From Fictibacillus arsenicus (GTDB lineage: Bacteria; Bacillota; Bacilli; Bacillales; Fictibacillaceae): 64,000 bases of DNA. Where the stretch lies: contig NZ_CP016761.1 of NCBI RefSeq assembly GCF_001642935.1, forward strand, positions 3,286,001 to 3,350,000. Reading direction: 5' to 3'. Below the pieces are notes generated by a model. That model worked only from the letters and a program-made list of their open reading frames with translations, was not told where the DNA came from and searched no databases. Below are positions 24,520-34,287 of the stretch, one piece after another. Position 1 is the stretch's first letter. Each line of letters begins with the position of its first letter. The translations under genes and the position numbers were made by a program.

Positions 24520-26322
24520 TTGGATCATAATCTATACATTGTCATTTTATCTCTATTCGTTTGTTTTCTTTTCGCACTGGTTTCCATAGAGTGGACTCAA
24601 AAGCGGTCAGAAGAGCAAAAAACGAAGCACCGATTTTTAATTTTAGGTTCCGTTACAATGGGTATTGCTGTGTGGGCGACACACTTCATGGGCATGCTGT
24701 CCATTCAAAGTCCTGTAACTATGTATTATGATCTCCAGACCATGTTACTTGCTTTTGCAGTGGGGATTATATTTTCTTATGTCTCTTTCTACCTTCTTCA
24801 GTATAACGTGCAAAAGCTTCCAAAAAAAACTTGGGCTCCTGTTATTACTTTTGGAGCCGGATTAATTTTAGTTCATTCAATCGGTTTGCTATCTATGCAT
24901 GTCCATATGCCTCTTCAGACAGACTTACCCTTGATTCTGTTATCAGTCACCTCTGCATTCCTTTTTTCTTGGATTGGTTTTCGAATTCTCCTTTTACAAG
25001 CGTTTAAGTTTAGACTTATTATAGCCAGCCTATCACTGACAAGCGGAGTCAATCTTATGCATTATATCGGTGAGATGGCATTGGTTGGCGGGACACCTAC
25101 GTTTAATTGGCATAACGAATTCCCTCTTTCAAACATAAATATTCTTTCCACCTTACTGGTATTAGGGGCAACGATTATTGTATTGATTCTGTATATATTA
25201 GAGCAGCTTGATCAGAAAAAAATCGTTCAGCAGCGAATCGAACTTTTAGAGAGTGAGCATCGTTATAATTCACTTTTCGACCTTAACCCTGAAGGTGTTT
25301 TTGTAATCGGTCCTGATCGGAATTTTATCAAGGCGAACAATTCCATTGAGATCATTACGGGCTATACTTTCAAAGAACTTCAAAAAATGCCTTACACAAA
25401 CTTGTTAAAAGAAAATCAAATCCAAAATTCATTAAACTTCTTAAAAAGAGTTATGGAGGGTGCAACTGTTAAACATCCACTGACGATTCATCATAAGGAT
25501 GGCCATGAAGTGGAGCTTGAAATCACAAGCCTGCCTTATTCGCTGAATAATACCATTACAGCCGTTATCGGAATCGCAAAAGATATGACTTCATTTTATG
25601 AGGCACAGAATTTTAAGGAAAAGGCTCAAACACTTGCATATGTCGGTGAACTTGCTGCCGGTCTTGCCCATGAAATACGAAATCCGCTCACATCGATAAA
25701 AGGTTTTGCACAGCTATTTCTCTCACAAGATTCTATTGATGAAAAAAATCACTTCCTAGGAATTATGCTTCGAGAAACAGAACGAATTAACTTCATCATC
25801 AGCCAGCTTATGATTTTGGCTAAACCTCACATGATTATTCAAAAAGAGCATGACTTAAATGAAGTACTTAAACGCTCGTTGAAATTTTTAGATGATGAAG
25901 CAGACTTTCATACAACTACTTTTCAGTTTGATCTGCCATATAACCCTGTCTTTTTCAAATGTGAAGAAAACCTGATGACCCAGCTGTTTTTAAATATTTT
26001 AAAAAATGCGCTGGAAGCCATCCCTTCATGGGGAACAATTTCCGTCAGCCTAAAACAAAACAGTGAAAACATTCACATCTCAATACAAGATGATGGTACT
26101 GGCATTCCAGATAACATAAAACCCATGCTTGGACAGCCTTTTTATACGACAAAGGAAAGTAATCCTGGTCTTGGTCTTCTGATCTGTTATCAAATCGCAC
26201 AGCATCATGGCGGCAAGATGAACATCGAATCACAAGAGGGCTGTGGGACGACGGTATCTCTTGAGTTTCCAGTGAATATTGCAAAAGAAGATACAAAATT
26301 GCTTGAAACGAGCAGTGTTTAA
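24520..26322 (+). CDS. MHYT-PAS sensor histidine kinase, orphan
   Basis: 600 residues. The N-terminal MHYT domain (about 1-230, seven membrane helices) has the copper/oxygen-type motifs THFMGM (54-59), SMHVHM (125-130) and LMHYIGEM (179-186). A PAS domain (about 244-360), HisKA with phospho-acceptor H384 in GLAHEIRNPL, and an ATPase domain follow (KNALEAI, DDGTGIPDN, GLGLLI). The kinase core resembles the sporulation kinases that feed Spo0F. TTG 24520 is the start; AAAGGAGG ends 10 bases before it. No response regulator is next to it; degU-degS face it from the other strand. Confidence 0.92.
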   Translation: MDHNLYIVILSLFVCFLFALVSIEWTQKRSEEQKTKHRFLILGSVTMGIAVWATHFMGMLSIQSPVTMYYDLQTMLLAFAVGIIFSYVSFYLLQYNVQKLPKKTWAPVITFGAGLILVHSIGLLSMHVHMPLQTDLPLILLSVTSAFLFSWIGFRILLLQAFKFRLIIASLSLTSGVNLMHYIGEMALVGGTPTFNWHNEFPLSNINILSTLLVLGATIIVLILYILEQLDQKKIVQQRIELLESEHRYNSLFDLNPEGVFVIGPDRNFIKANNSIEIITGYTFKELQKMPYTNLLKENQIQNSLNFLKRVMEGATVKHPLTIHHKDGHEVELEITSLPYSLNNTITAVIGIAKDMTSFYEAQNFKEKAQTLAYVGELAAGLAHEIRNPLTSIKGFAQLFLSQDSIDEKNHFLGIMLRETERINFIISQLMILAKPHMIIQKEHDLNEVLKRSLKFLDDEADFHTTTFQFDLPYNPVFFKCEENLMTQLFLNILKNALEAIPSWGTISVSLKQNSENIHISIQDDGTGIPDNIKPMLGQPFYTTKESNPGLGLLICYQIAQHHGGKMNIESQEGCGTTVSLEFPVNIAKEDTKLLETSSV

Positions 26323-26368
26323 TAGGGTTATTTCTCCTAAAGTGAATATACTATAGACTGCTGATCTT

Positions 26369-26468
26369 AATCTCACGGAAATAGAGGATATTCTCACGAG
26401 AATGCGATTTAATCTCACGAGATTTTACACTAATTTCACGAGAATTACTATATACTCGCGAGTCGACA
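26369..26468 (+). repeat. Phased intergenic element, copy 2
   Basis: Units at 26369, 26390, 26411 and 26432 (spacing 21, 21, 21, then 20), then the full end box ATACTCGCGAGTCGACA at 26452. It lies between the convergent kinase and degU. The frame that gives SHEN heptads in copy 1 meets TAA here after two units, so the element is not coding. Confidence 0.92.
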
Positions 26469-26507
26469 CACTGCCACAAACCCCAGAATCTCATCTGGAC
26501 ACAAAAA

Positions 26508-26531
26508 AAGACCTTCTCACTCGAAGGTCTT
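26508..26531 (-). terminator. Terminator of degS-degU
   Basis: AAGACCTTC and GAAGGTCTT form a 9-bp stem with a 6-base loop, followed on the minus strand by TTTTTT. Confidence 0.9.
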
Positions 26532-26546
26532 CTCTTTCCTCATAAA

Positions 26547-27278
26547 TTAACGTACTTTTACCCAGCCGTTTTTGATCGCTTCAACAACAGCTTGTGTACG
26601 GTCGTTTACATTCATCTTTTGCAAGATGTTACTTACGTGGTTCTTAACTGTTTTTTCACTGATATACAGCTCTTCCCCAATCGTACGGTTGCTTCGTCCG
26701 TCAGCTAAAAGCTGAAGAACTTCACACTCACGGCGTGTTAGGATGTGCAATGGCTTGCGGTATTCCACTTCTACAAACCCAGCTTTGTTTTGTTGTGTTT
26801 TGTTCGTTGTAGATAATCGGCGAAATTCGTTCAGCAAGTTATACGTGATCTTCGGGTGAAGATAAGCTCCACCATCTGCTACAACGCGAACTGCCTCAAT
26901 CAATGAATCTGCGTCCATCTCTTTTAAAAGATAGCCTGATGCTCCTGTCTGAACCGCATGGGATACATAGGTCTCATCATCATGGATGGAAAGGATGATA
27001 ACTTTCGTGTCAGGAGACTTCTCCACAAGACGGCGAGTTGCTTCTACGCCGTTGATGTTCGGCATGTTGATGTCCATAAGCACTACATCTGGATTGTGAT
27101 CGCGGACGATACTTTCCGCTTCTGAACCATCATCACCTTCAGCTACAACAGAGAACTGATCTTCCATATCTAAAATGCGTTTTACTCCTTCACGGAACAA
27201 ACGGTGGTCGTCAATAATAGCTATTCTCGTTTTCTCAGGTGCTGAGGCGTTATTTTCGTACACATTAACATTATTCAT
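26547..27278 (-). CDS. degU: Response regulator DegU
   Basis: 243 residues; receiver domain (about 17-135) with DDH acid pair and phospho-acceptor D69 in VLMDINMPN, and a LuxR-type helix-turn-helix ([18 protein letters not shown], then [13 protein letters not shown]). It is about 13 residues longer at the N-terminus than B. subtilis DegU. DegU controls exoenzymes, competence, biofilm and motility. It lies 12 bases after degS with a GAGGG ribosome site. Confidence 0.97.
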   Translation of the reverse strand: MNNVNVYENNASAPEKTRIAIIDDHRLFREGVKRILDMEDQFSVVAEGDDGSEAESIVRDHNPDVVLMDINMPNINGVEATRRLVEKSPDTKVIILSIHDDETYVSHAVQTGASGYLLKEMDADSLIEAVRVVADGGAYLHPKITYNLLNEFRRLSTTNKTQQNKAGFVEVEYRKPLHILTRRECEVLQLLADGRSNRTIGEELYISEKTVKNHVSNILQKMNVNDRTQAVVEAIKNGWVKVR

Positions 27279-27290
27279 GTGTGAACCCTC

Positions 27291-28439
27291 CTAGTCTTGA
27301 ATGGGAATTTGAATGTAAACACTTGTACCGTAGTTCAAGCGGGATTTAACTTTTAATGTACCTTCAAGGAGTTCTACCCGCTCCCGCATCCCCATCATAC
27401 CAAAGGAATTGGATTTTGCAGGCTTAGACATGTCGAATCCTTTGCCATCATCTCGAATATATAATGAAATGAATTTTTGAGTAAACTCCAGTTTAACCTC
27501 GATTAAGTTTGCATCTGAATGTTTAACTGCATTGCTGACAGATTCCTGAATCAAACGGAATATGGCAATCTCCATTTTAGTAGGAAAACGCCTGGATTGT
27601 CCCAGAGCATGCAGTTCAACTGTCTTCCGGGATCGTTCCTTTACGTTTCGCAAATACTTATCCAGTGTAGGAACAAGACCAAGGTCATCTAATGCCATTG
27701 GGCGGAGATCATATATAATCCGGCGAACTTCTTTTAGAGAGTCGCGAACCATCACCCTTAAGTCTTTTATTTCGGCACGGGCGGCATCAGTTCCTTTTTC
27801 GGTATAGATTTTCTCTAGTAATTCCGAGCGAATAAGGACGTTTGCCATCAGTTGGGCAGGACCATCGTGAATTTCACGGGATACCCGCTTTCGCTCTTCT
27901 TCCTGTGCCTCAATGATCTGAAGACCAAATTCCTGCTTTTGTTTGGCATCCTGAACAAGTTCATTGATCTTTCTTAAATCTCCGTTCAGGTAATTCAGGA
28001 CAACAGAGATCTGCCCTGCCAGAGATTCAGCTTTTTGAACGGTTTCATTCAGTGCTAGAATCCGCCGCTCCAGCTCATCTCTTTTTTCACGGAGCTGCTT
28101 TTCGGTTTGCCTAATAATCGATAGCTCGATCTGATACTTATTGGCATTCTCATAAGCATCACGAATATCTGATTCGCTATATTTTTGAAAATGCTTGCTT
28201 ACTTCAGCCAGTCTGGTTCGTGCTAATTTTGCCGAGTCCTCTGTTTTGTCAGCTTTATGAATTACTTCGATTACTTGCTGCTTAACCAATTCAAGTTCAC
28301 GATGCAGCTGCTGAAATTCCTGACGAGAATGCTCACTGATTTCAAAGATCTGCGATTGGCTTTCGGTTACCGTATCGATGGTTTTATTTAATATTCCGTC
28401 CAACAGATGTGGATCTATCGTTAATTTAGCTGCAGACAT
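27291..28439 (-). CDS. degS: Sensor histidine kinase DegS
   Basis: 382 residues, soluble, no membrane segment. A long coiled-coil sensor half (to about residue 170) is followed by the HisKA_3 motif SREIHDGPAQLMANVLIRSE with its phospho-histidine near residue 185-190, and an ATPase domain with DDGKGFD and MRERVELL. It phosphorylates DegU in response to signals including flagellar rotation block. ATG 28439 is used rather than an upstream TTG (28454), since GGGGGAAA lies just before it. Confidence 0.97.
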   Translation of the reverse strand: MSAAKLTIDPHLLDGILNKTIDTVTESQSQIFEISEHSRQEFQQLHRELELVKQQVIEVIHKADKTEDSAKLARTRLAEVSKHFQKYSESDIRDAYENANKYQIELSIIRQTEKQLREKRDELERRILALNETVQKAESLAGQISVVLNYLNGDLRKINELVQDAKQKQEFGLQIIEAQEEERKRVSREIHDGPAQLMANVLIRSELLEKIYTEKGTDAARAEIKDLRVMVRDSLKEVRRIIYDLRPMALDDLGLVPTLDKYLRNVKERSRKTVELHALGQSRRFPTKMEIAIFRLIQESVSNAVKHSDANLIEVKLEFTQKFISLYIRDDGKGFDMSKPAKSNSFGMMGMRERVELLEGTLKVKSRLNYGTSVYIQIPIQD

Positions 28440-28733
28440 GTAAATTTCCCCCAATTAAAACGATAAAGAAGTACAGACGGAAGTTCTAGAACCATCTAGC
28501 CTAATTTTCATATAGGACTTTTTATCCATAAGTCATAAATCCTTCTTATATACTACATTCGCCAAGAAGTGGAATTTTATGACTTTTCTTGCTAAAAAAT
28601 ATTTAAAGAATTTGAAGGATTTTTAAAATACCTTATAATGAAGAATATCATGTTACTTTACAGGATTGAAGATTTTTCGACAATTTTGACTATAAATTTT
28701 TAATGACATCATTTAAAGGGAGCTTTTCTATAT

Positions 28734-29366
28734 ATGTTATCCGACTATCTTACTGTCAAAAAAACTGGCCAGCACGAAATTGTAATTGATAAATCCCGCT
28801 TTATTGCGCACATCGCACGAGCAACGACGGAAGATGAAGCTATCAGTTTTATACAATCCATAAAAAAAGAACACAGCAGTGCCACTCACAACTGCTCTGC
28901 CTATTTAATAGGCGAAACAGACAATATTCAAAAAGCAAATGACGACGGTGAGCCAAGCGGTACAGCGGGTGTTCCGATGTTAGAAGTTCTCAAAAAAAGG
29001 GAATTGAAAGACACTGTTGCTGTCGTTACCCGCTACTTCGGCGGAATAAAGCTAGGTGCCGGCGGGTTAATCCGTGCTTATGGAAAATCCGTTTCAGAAG
29101 GTCTCAACCATATTGGCGTTGTTCAGCGTCAGCTTCATCAAATCGTACACATCACGGTTGATTACACACTTCTAGGAAAAATGGAAAACGAACTTCGCAA
29201 CTCAGTCTATCCCGTTAAAGAGATGAACTACTTAGATAAAGTAGAAATTCAAATGTATGTACCAATAAAAGAAGCAGACTCATTTAGGGACTGGATTACA
29301 GATCTTACGAATGCTCAGAGTAAAATTCAATTTGGCGAGCAGGAATATCTTGAGAAAAATGTATAG
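28734..29366 (+). CDS. yvyE: YigZ/IMPACT family protein YvyE
   Basis: 210 residues with the UPF0029 signature: HNCSAYLIG, DDGEPSGTAGVPML, TRYFGGIKLGAGGLIRAY. The family is related to eukaryotic IMPACT and the ribosome-binding fold of EF-G domain IV; its exact job is unknown. Divergent from degS, as in B. subtilis. AAAGGGAG lies upstream of ATG 28734. Confidence 0.95.
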   Translation: MLSDYLTVKKTGQHEIVIDKSRFIAHIARATTEDEAISFIQSIKKEHSSATHNCSAYLIGETDNIQKANDDGEPSGTAGVPMLEVLKKRELKDTVAVVTRYFGGIKLGAGGLIRAYGKSVSEGLNHIGVVQRQLHQIVHITVDYTLLGKMENELRNSVYPVKEMNYLDKVEIQMYVPIKEADSFRDWITDLTNAQSKIQFGEQEYLEKNV

Positions 29367-29555
29367 TCCTATTTCCCTAATTTCAACAAAATGTAACAAT
29401 AATTTTGTTGCTATTTTCCTTTTGGTCTCTTAACATTAAACTATTGCCAAAAAATTACGGTTAAGTTGACACCAATATTATATATATTTGGTACGAAAGA
29501 TTTATACTATGGGTATAGGCCCTTATTTCTTTGAATGATAAAGGAGTTTTCCATT

Positions 29556-30611
29556 ATGAATAGAAAAGTTATGCGCCAAAGGAGAAAAAAACGACGTCGT
29601 ATACTTTTTATCTTTGTTCCATTGCTGGTTATTGTACTGGCATCTGTAGGTTACGGCTCTTATTTAACATACAAATTAGCAAATGCAACTTCTAATGCGA
29701 ACGAAGAATTAGGTCGCGGCGGGAAATCAGAGAAACGTGAACAGGCAGTTGACCCTTCAGAAGATCATTTCTCTGTGCTTTTAGCTGGGGTCGATGACAG
29801 TTCTACTCGTGGTTTTAGTGCGAATGGTGATTATAAGGGTGTCCGAACGGATGCACTTATCTTAGCTACATTCAACCGCGAAGATAAATCAGTGAAGATG
29901 GTCAGCATGCCTCGTGACTCGAAAGTTGAGATTCCAGGTCGACGAAATACAGACCGTATCGCACATGCTCATTCATATGGCGGTATGGATCTGACAGTTG
30001 AAACGGTTGAAGAACTTTTCGATGTTCCGGTCGATTATTATGTAAAACTTAATTTTGATGCTTTCCTAGAGATCGTTGATGCTCTTGGCGGTGTTGAAAT
30101 CAATGTAGAAAAAGAAATCACTGAGCAAAACAGTAAAGACGAAGCAGGAGCTATTCATTTAGAGCCTGGTTTACAAGAACTAGGACCTGAAGAAGCACTT
30201 GCTTATGCTAGAACACGTAAGCTTGACTCAGATATTTATCGTGGTGATCGTCAGAAGCAGCTAGTTGAAGCTATCATTAAGAAATCTGCACAAATGGAGT
30301 CAATCCCGAAATACGGTACCGTAATTGATTCAGTTGGCGACAACATGGCAACGAACTTTACGTTTGGCAATATCTTGGCTCTATTCAAGTATTCAAAATC
30401 AATTGATACCATTGAGAACCTGAAGCTTGAAGGTTTCGACGATACGAGCACTGGCGCTTATTACTATGCGCTAGACGAGAATTCAGTAGAAGAAGTATCT
30501 GAAAAACTTAAATCTCACTTAGAACTTCCTGGATATGAGTACAACCCAAGTACTGAAAGTTCAACAAATGAGTCAGAGGAAAACGGCTCTGAAGATACAG
30601 AAACACCTTAA
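29556..30611 (+). CDS. LytR-CpsA-Psr family wall polymer ligase
   Basis: About 351 residues. A very basic N-terminus (MNRKVMRQRRKKRRRI) and one membrane helix (about 17-40) anchor an outside LCP domain with SMPRDSKVEIPG, AHSYGG, DALGGVEINV, LAYARTRK and the arginine-rich DSDIYRGDRQKQLV pattern. LCP enzymes move teichoic acid or secondary polymer from undecaprenyl-phosphate to peptidoglycan. In B. subtilis tagU lies here. The E/S-rich tail is extra. ATG 29556 has AAAGGAG before it; the earlier ATG 29535 does not. Confidence 0.93.
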   Translation: MNRKVMRQRRKKRRRILFIFVPLLVIVLASVGYGSYLTYKLANATSNANEELGRGGKSEKREQAVDPSEDHFSVLLAGVDDSSTRGFSANGDYKGVRTDALILATFNREDKSVKMVSMPRDSKVEIPGRRNTDRIAHAHSYGGMDLTVETVEELFDVPVDYYVKLNFDAFLEIVDALGGVEINVEKEITEQNSKDEAGAIHLEPGLQELGPEEALAYARTRKLDSDIYRGDRQKQLVEAIIKKSAQMESIPKYGTVIDSVGDNMATNFTFGNILALFKYSKSIDTIENLKLEGFDDTSTGAYYYALDENSVEEVSEKLKSHLELPGYEYNPSTESSTNESEENGSEDTETP

Positions 30612-30636
30612 TAATATCTTTACAAAATCTTAGTTT

Positions 30637-30667
30637 AGCTTCCCTATCTTTAGGGAAGCTTTTTTTG
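30637..30667 (+). terminator. Terminator after the LCP gene
   Basis: AGCTTCCCT and AGGGAAGCT form a 9-bp stem with a 6-base loop followed by seven T. Confidence 0.92.
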
Positions 30668-30823
30668 TATGCTTTTAGAGAGGATACCGAATTGTAAAAT
30701 AACTGGAAATAAGTGATGGTTTAAGTATCCCAACAAAACATGTTACACTTACGAACGTTGTTATTATGAAATTTTTATCATTAGAAAATATTTATCTATG
30801 CAATCAAAATCGAGGTGAAAGAC

Positions 30824-31993
30824 ATGAAGAACAATACATTACAGCGACCTCAACAAATTCGTGAAATTTACTTGGTCCGTGCATTGGCTATTATCGGAGT
30901 AATTATGGTCCACTCCACTTCTGGTGTTGTAGCAGCTTTCAACCCAGATTCATCACTTTATGGAGTGTATAACTTTTTAAACATCTTCTTTAAATTTGGT
31001 ACACCGACATTTATTTTCTTATCTAGTTTTGTTCTTTTCTTTAATTACTATCACAAACCGTTAACAAAAGAACGCATAACAAGCTTTTATAAAAAAAGAA
31101 TGCTTTACATCATCATTCCTTACTTTATCTTTTCTTTCTTATACTTTGCGATGACAGCAACAGTTCAAGGCTATGCAAGTACAGGCGAGATGATTAGAGC
31201 GTTCGTTATGGACTTTTTAACAGGTAAAGCATACACACATTTATACTTTGTGTTTATCTCAATCCAGCTTTACATTCTGTTTCCGTTTATCTTAATGTTC
31301 TTGAAGAAGTTCCCTAAGGTGACGAAGCACACAATCTGGATTGGATTTGTCCTTCAGTGGGCATTCGTATTGCTGAACCACTACTACTGGCAGTATTCAC
31401 TAAAAGGAAGTATTTCGTTCTCTTATATGTCTTACTACTTCCTTGGAGCCTTTATGGGGATTCACTATCAGCAGATTCATGATTATCTGATTGTGACAAA
31501 AGAGAAGCTTTTCTCTAAGAAAGCTCTCGTTTGGATTCCACTTTGGGCGATTTGGATTGGTACTTCTGCCGGTCACGTTGGTGTATGGTATGCCACTCGT
31601 GCAAATGGAGCGATGATTGACTCTAAGATTTATGAATTATTGTGGAACGTGCATACCTTTACTTCTGCTTTAGTTCTAATGCAGATCGCGTACTGGTTAT
31701 ACCGTAACCTACATGAAAAAGTATTGAACGTAATGATTCACTTAGGTGTTGTATCATTCGGTATTTACTTGATCCACCCGATCCTGCTGTTAATCGCACG
31801 TAAAGTGCTTGTGACATCAGATCCAATTCTGTATCATGTTTCGGTAGCAGTAATGTTCTTATTTGCACTGATCGGTTCATGGATTATTGTAGGAAACATC
31901 ATGAAGTTCAAGGAATCTTGGGTACTATTCGGACCAAAACCGAAGAATCCTTATGTACCATCTTCTAAAAAAGAAGCTTATCAAGCATCATAA
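30824..31993 (+). CDS. Acyltransferase-3 family membrane protein
   Basis: About 389 residues with ten predicted membrane helices and no SGNH domain. AT3 features include IREIYLVRALAIIGVIMVHS near the start and FVFISIQLYILFPF further in. Such proteins O-acetylate wall or capsule sugars. With the LCP gene upstream and wall genes downstream, the target may be a secondary cell wall polymer (inference). ATG 30824 is chosen; the GTG at 30815 lies in the ribosome site. Confidence 0.85.
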   Translation: MKNNTLQRPQQIREIYLVRALAIIGVIMVHSTSGVVAAFNPDSSLYGVYNFLNIFFKFGTPTFIFLSSFVLFFNYYHKPLTKERITSFYKKRMLYIIIPYFIFSFLYFAMTATVQGYASTGEMIRAFVMDFLTGKAYTHLYFVFISIQLYILFPFILMFLKKFPKVTKHTIWIGFVLQWAFVLLNHYYWQYSLKGSISFSYMSYYFLGAFMGIHYQQIHDYLIVTKEKLFSKKALVWIPLWAIWIGTSAGHVGVWYATRANGAMIDSKIYELLWNVHTFTSALVLMQIAYWLYRNLHEKVLNVMIHLGVVSFGIYLIHPILLLIARKVLVTSDPILYHVSVAVMFLFALIGSWIIVGNIMKFKESWVLFGPKPKNPYVPSSKKEAYQAS

Positions 31994-32003
31994 TCATAAT
32001 TTG

Positions 32004-32036
32004 GAGTTGACTCGTGACCGAGTCAACTCTTTTTTT
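32004..32036 (+). terminator. Strong terminator after the acyltransferase
   Basis: GAGTTGACTC and GAGTCAACTC form a perfect 10-bp stem with a 6-base loop followed by seven T. Confidence 0.93.
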
Positions 32037-32071
32037 ATGTTGAAAGTTGCCTGGGAGAGCTCAGCTCGGTG

Positions 32072-32171
32072 AATCTCACGAATAGTGAAGTTAATCTCAC
32101 GAAAATGGACGATAATCTAACGAATTTTGTAAGTAATCTCACGAATATTTCAAAATACTCACGAGTCGACA
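32072..32171 (+). repeat. Phased intergenic element, copy 3
   Basis: Units at 32072, 32093, 32114 and 32135 (spacing 21, 21, 21, then 20) and the end box ATACTCACGAGTCGACA at 32155. The third unit has one change in its core (CTAACG). It lies between the convergent acyltransferase and FAD oxidoreductase genes, after a separate strong terminator. Confidence 0.92.
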
Positions 32172-32181
32172 AAGTGATATT

Positions 32182-34107
32182 TCAAAAACATAAAAGAAGC
32201 TGATACAAGAAATTACTTGTACCAGCTTCAGCTTTATTTTTTAACTGTTTTAACATATGACCAGCAAGATAATAACCTTCACTGCCTTTTAACTCACTAT
32301 CCGGTTTGATACGTTGCTGCAAAGTCCCATCAATATATCCTTTCTCAATGGCTGTGTTCCAAGCCTCTTCTTCTGATACTGAAACACCATTCAACACTAA
32401 CAGCATTTGAGCGGCTTGCTGACCCGTTAAAACATCTTTTCCTTCATCAATCAGCTTTTTCATTTCTTGCATCTTATATTGGCTCGCTTGATCTGGCATC
32501 ATGCGGTTAATTCCATTCGTCAACAAGTTGCTGAAAGATACTTCACTAATTGGTTTGTTTACAGGGAATTCGTTCGTATATCCTCCAACCACAAGACCAT
32601 AATTAATCAATGGCTTCGTGTTTTCGTAGAACCATTCTCCTTCATAAGGGAACTTGATATCAAAAGCGTATAGGTTCGCGCCTTGTTCTTTTAATGTATC
32701 CTGAAGCTTTTTAATTAACTCTTTATTCTCAGACATCTCACGGAAAGTCGTCTCATTTTTTATAGAAATAGCTGAAGCCGCACCTGCTGCTTCTCCTAAA
32801 GTCATTCCAGTTGGAACTACACGTGCACTTCCTGCCGCAATCGAGCTGTATCCTGCAGCCTTACTCGCGATCAACAAGTTATCTACCTTTAAAGGAATCA
32901 ACGAACGGAAAGGAATCGCATACTGCTCCGGCTTTGAAATGACATAACCGTAATCTCCAGGTGATGTTGCTTGAACATCCACAGGATAAGCTCCAAATCC
33001 AATGGAATCCCAATGGTCTTTATTTTCCCAGATGTCTGTCATCGGAAGCTGATATTCTGTCTTCACATGGCGTGTTTCACGCACATACAACTCTGGCGGA
33101 AAGCTTTCGATTTCAGCTTTTTCAAAGCCAGGGAACTCTTTTTGTAAGTAAGCTAAAATGTGTTTTGTTTCTTCTTTGGCAATTTGAATAGCTTTTTGTT
33201 TGTCGGATTCATTCAAACCGTTAATCCCGAAAACCTGCAGCGCATTAATGTAAATCGAACCATCATCCTGGCGAACGACATTCAATCCGCGCAATCTGGT
33301 TTGCGGGTTCACTGGTTTGTAGTCATAATGCAAATCAGAAAAACCCCAAGCAACATTACTCGTCACTTCCCCGCCACCAAAAACACCGTCTTTCGCAGCT
33401 TTTTGAACTTTATCCCAGTCCACATTGCTAAAGTGCATCATAAGCGTCACAGCCATTTTACGATCTTCTAAGCCGATATCTGCTCCACCTTTAAAGAATG
33501 GTGCGTCAGCCGCCGTCGCTAAGTCTGCGTCTTGAGTCGCATCGATAAAGCGTTTAGCAGAAATGGTATGTTGTTCTCCGCTCTCATCAGTTAGCACGAT
33601 GCCTGTTAAAGCATTGCCATCCTTCACAACATTATTCATTTTTGTATTTAGTGATAACGTCAAGTTTTCTTCATTTTGAACTAGCTGCATAAACGCTGTT
33701 TCGGCATCCTCTAAGTCAAATCCGATCCGGCTTCCTGTCAGCTTGAACCACTCAAGGAATACACCCTGATTTGCCCATTTTTGATTTTTATCATAACTTA
33801 CATCCAAAAAGTTTAGTGCACCATATGTAAAAAGACCGCCTAATCCGTCACGGTGTTCAATTAGTAATGTCTTTGAACCATTTTTCGCAGCTGAAACGGC
33901 TGCTGCTACTCCCTCTGGTTCTCCACCCACGACGATAACGTCATATTGTTCCTCTAAATCCGGCGCTTCATATGGATGTACATCCATCTTTGCAACCGTA
34001 GTAGGATATGGATAAATCTTTTTTATAAAAATAAATGCCACTACCAGAACGACCAGTAATCCTCCTGATACAGCCCATCTCATCCAACCTTTATTTCTCA
34101 TCCCCAC
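32182..34107 (-). CDS. Membrane-anchored FAD-dependent oxidoreductase, 3' end apparently read through
   Basis: 641 residues. A basic start and one membrane helix (about 10-30) come before an FAD-binding Rossmann motif, VIVVGGEPEGVAAAVSAAKNG, with RDGLGGLFTYG (FAD_oxidored family). The charge pattern predicts that the enzyme part is outside the cell. The C-terminal part (about residue 500 on) has an SLH-like stretch (KPLINYGLVVGGYTNEF). The last ~13 codons run into the transcription terminator; one more A in the run opposite 32237-32242 would restore an LKK-stop. A paralogue lies at 60339-62162. The substrate is unknown. Confidence 0.85.
   Translation of the reverse strand: MGMRNKGWMRWAVSGGLLVVLVVAFIFIKKIYPYPTTVAKMDVHPYEAPDLEEQYDVIVVGGEPEGVAAAVSAAKNGSKTLLIEHRDGLGGLFTYGALNFLDVSYDKNQKWANQGVFLEWFKLTGSRIGFDLEDAETAFMQLVQNEENLTLSLNTKMNNVVKDGNALTGIVLTDESGEQHTISAKRFIDATQDADLATAADAPFFKGGADIGLEDRKMAVTLMMHFSNVDWDKVQKAAKDGVFGGGEVTSNVAWGFSDLHYDYKPVNPQTRLRGLNVVRQDDGSIYINALQVFGINGLNESDKQKAIQIAKEETKHILAYLQKEFPGFEKAEIESFPPELYVRETRHVKTEYQLPMTDIWENKDHWDSIGFGAYPVDVQATSPGDYGYVISKPEQYAIPFRSLIPLKVDNLLIASKAAGYSSIAAGSARVVPTGMTLGEAAGAASAISIKNETTFREMSENKELIKKLQDTLKEQGANLYAFDIKFPYEGEWFYENTKPLINYGLVVGGYTNEFPVNKPISEVSFSNLLTNGINRMMPDQASQYKMQEMKKLIDEGKDVLTGQQAAQMLLVLNGVSVSEEEAWNTAIEKGYIDGTLQQRIKPDSELKGSEGYYLAGHMLKQLKNKAEAGTSNFLYQLLLCF
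32197..32228 (-). terminator. Terminator inside the annotated 3' end of the FAD gene
   Basis: AAGCTGGTACAAG and CTTGTATCAGCTT form a 13-bp stem (one G-U) with a 6-base loop, followed by CTTTTATGTTTTT on the minus strand. It overlaps the last codons, a sign that the open frame is artificially long. Confidence 0.8.
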
Positions 34108-34225
34108 AACATCCTTTGTAACGAAAATTTAACATAAAATTAGTATATCAGACAATTTTTACCCAGTACACTTCTAGTTTTGTCGATTTTTGCCGAATTG
34201 AGCTTTACAAGAAATATACAGTTTC

Positions 34226-34274
34226 TTTACAAAAGAAAAGCGGACTGGGTATAATTTATTAAACAATTGTTTAA
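34226..34274 (+). promoter_or_regulatory. Promoter and palindromic operator of the LTA-synthase-like gene
   Basis: A -35 TTTACA (34226-34231) and perfect -10 TATAAT (34250-34255) are 18 bases apart. A perfect 16-bp palindrome TTAAACAATTGTTTAA (34259-34274) covers the expected transcript start, the usual place for a repressor operator. The ribosome site GGGGG follows directly. Confidence 0.7.
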
Positions 34275-34287
34275 CGGGGGTGTCGAT

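Noticed and set aside
28483-28492. Perfect palindrome GTTCTAGAAC upstream of degS
   Set aside because: Only 10 bp, not placed on a recognised promoter, and not a LexA site. Chance cannot be excluded.
29467-29492. Inverted ACCAA/TTGGT repeat upstream of the LCP gene
   Set aside because: The middle is low-complexity AT, arms are 5 bp, and no matching promoter spacing was found.
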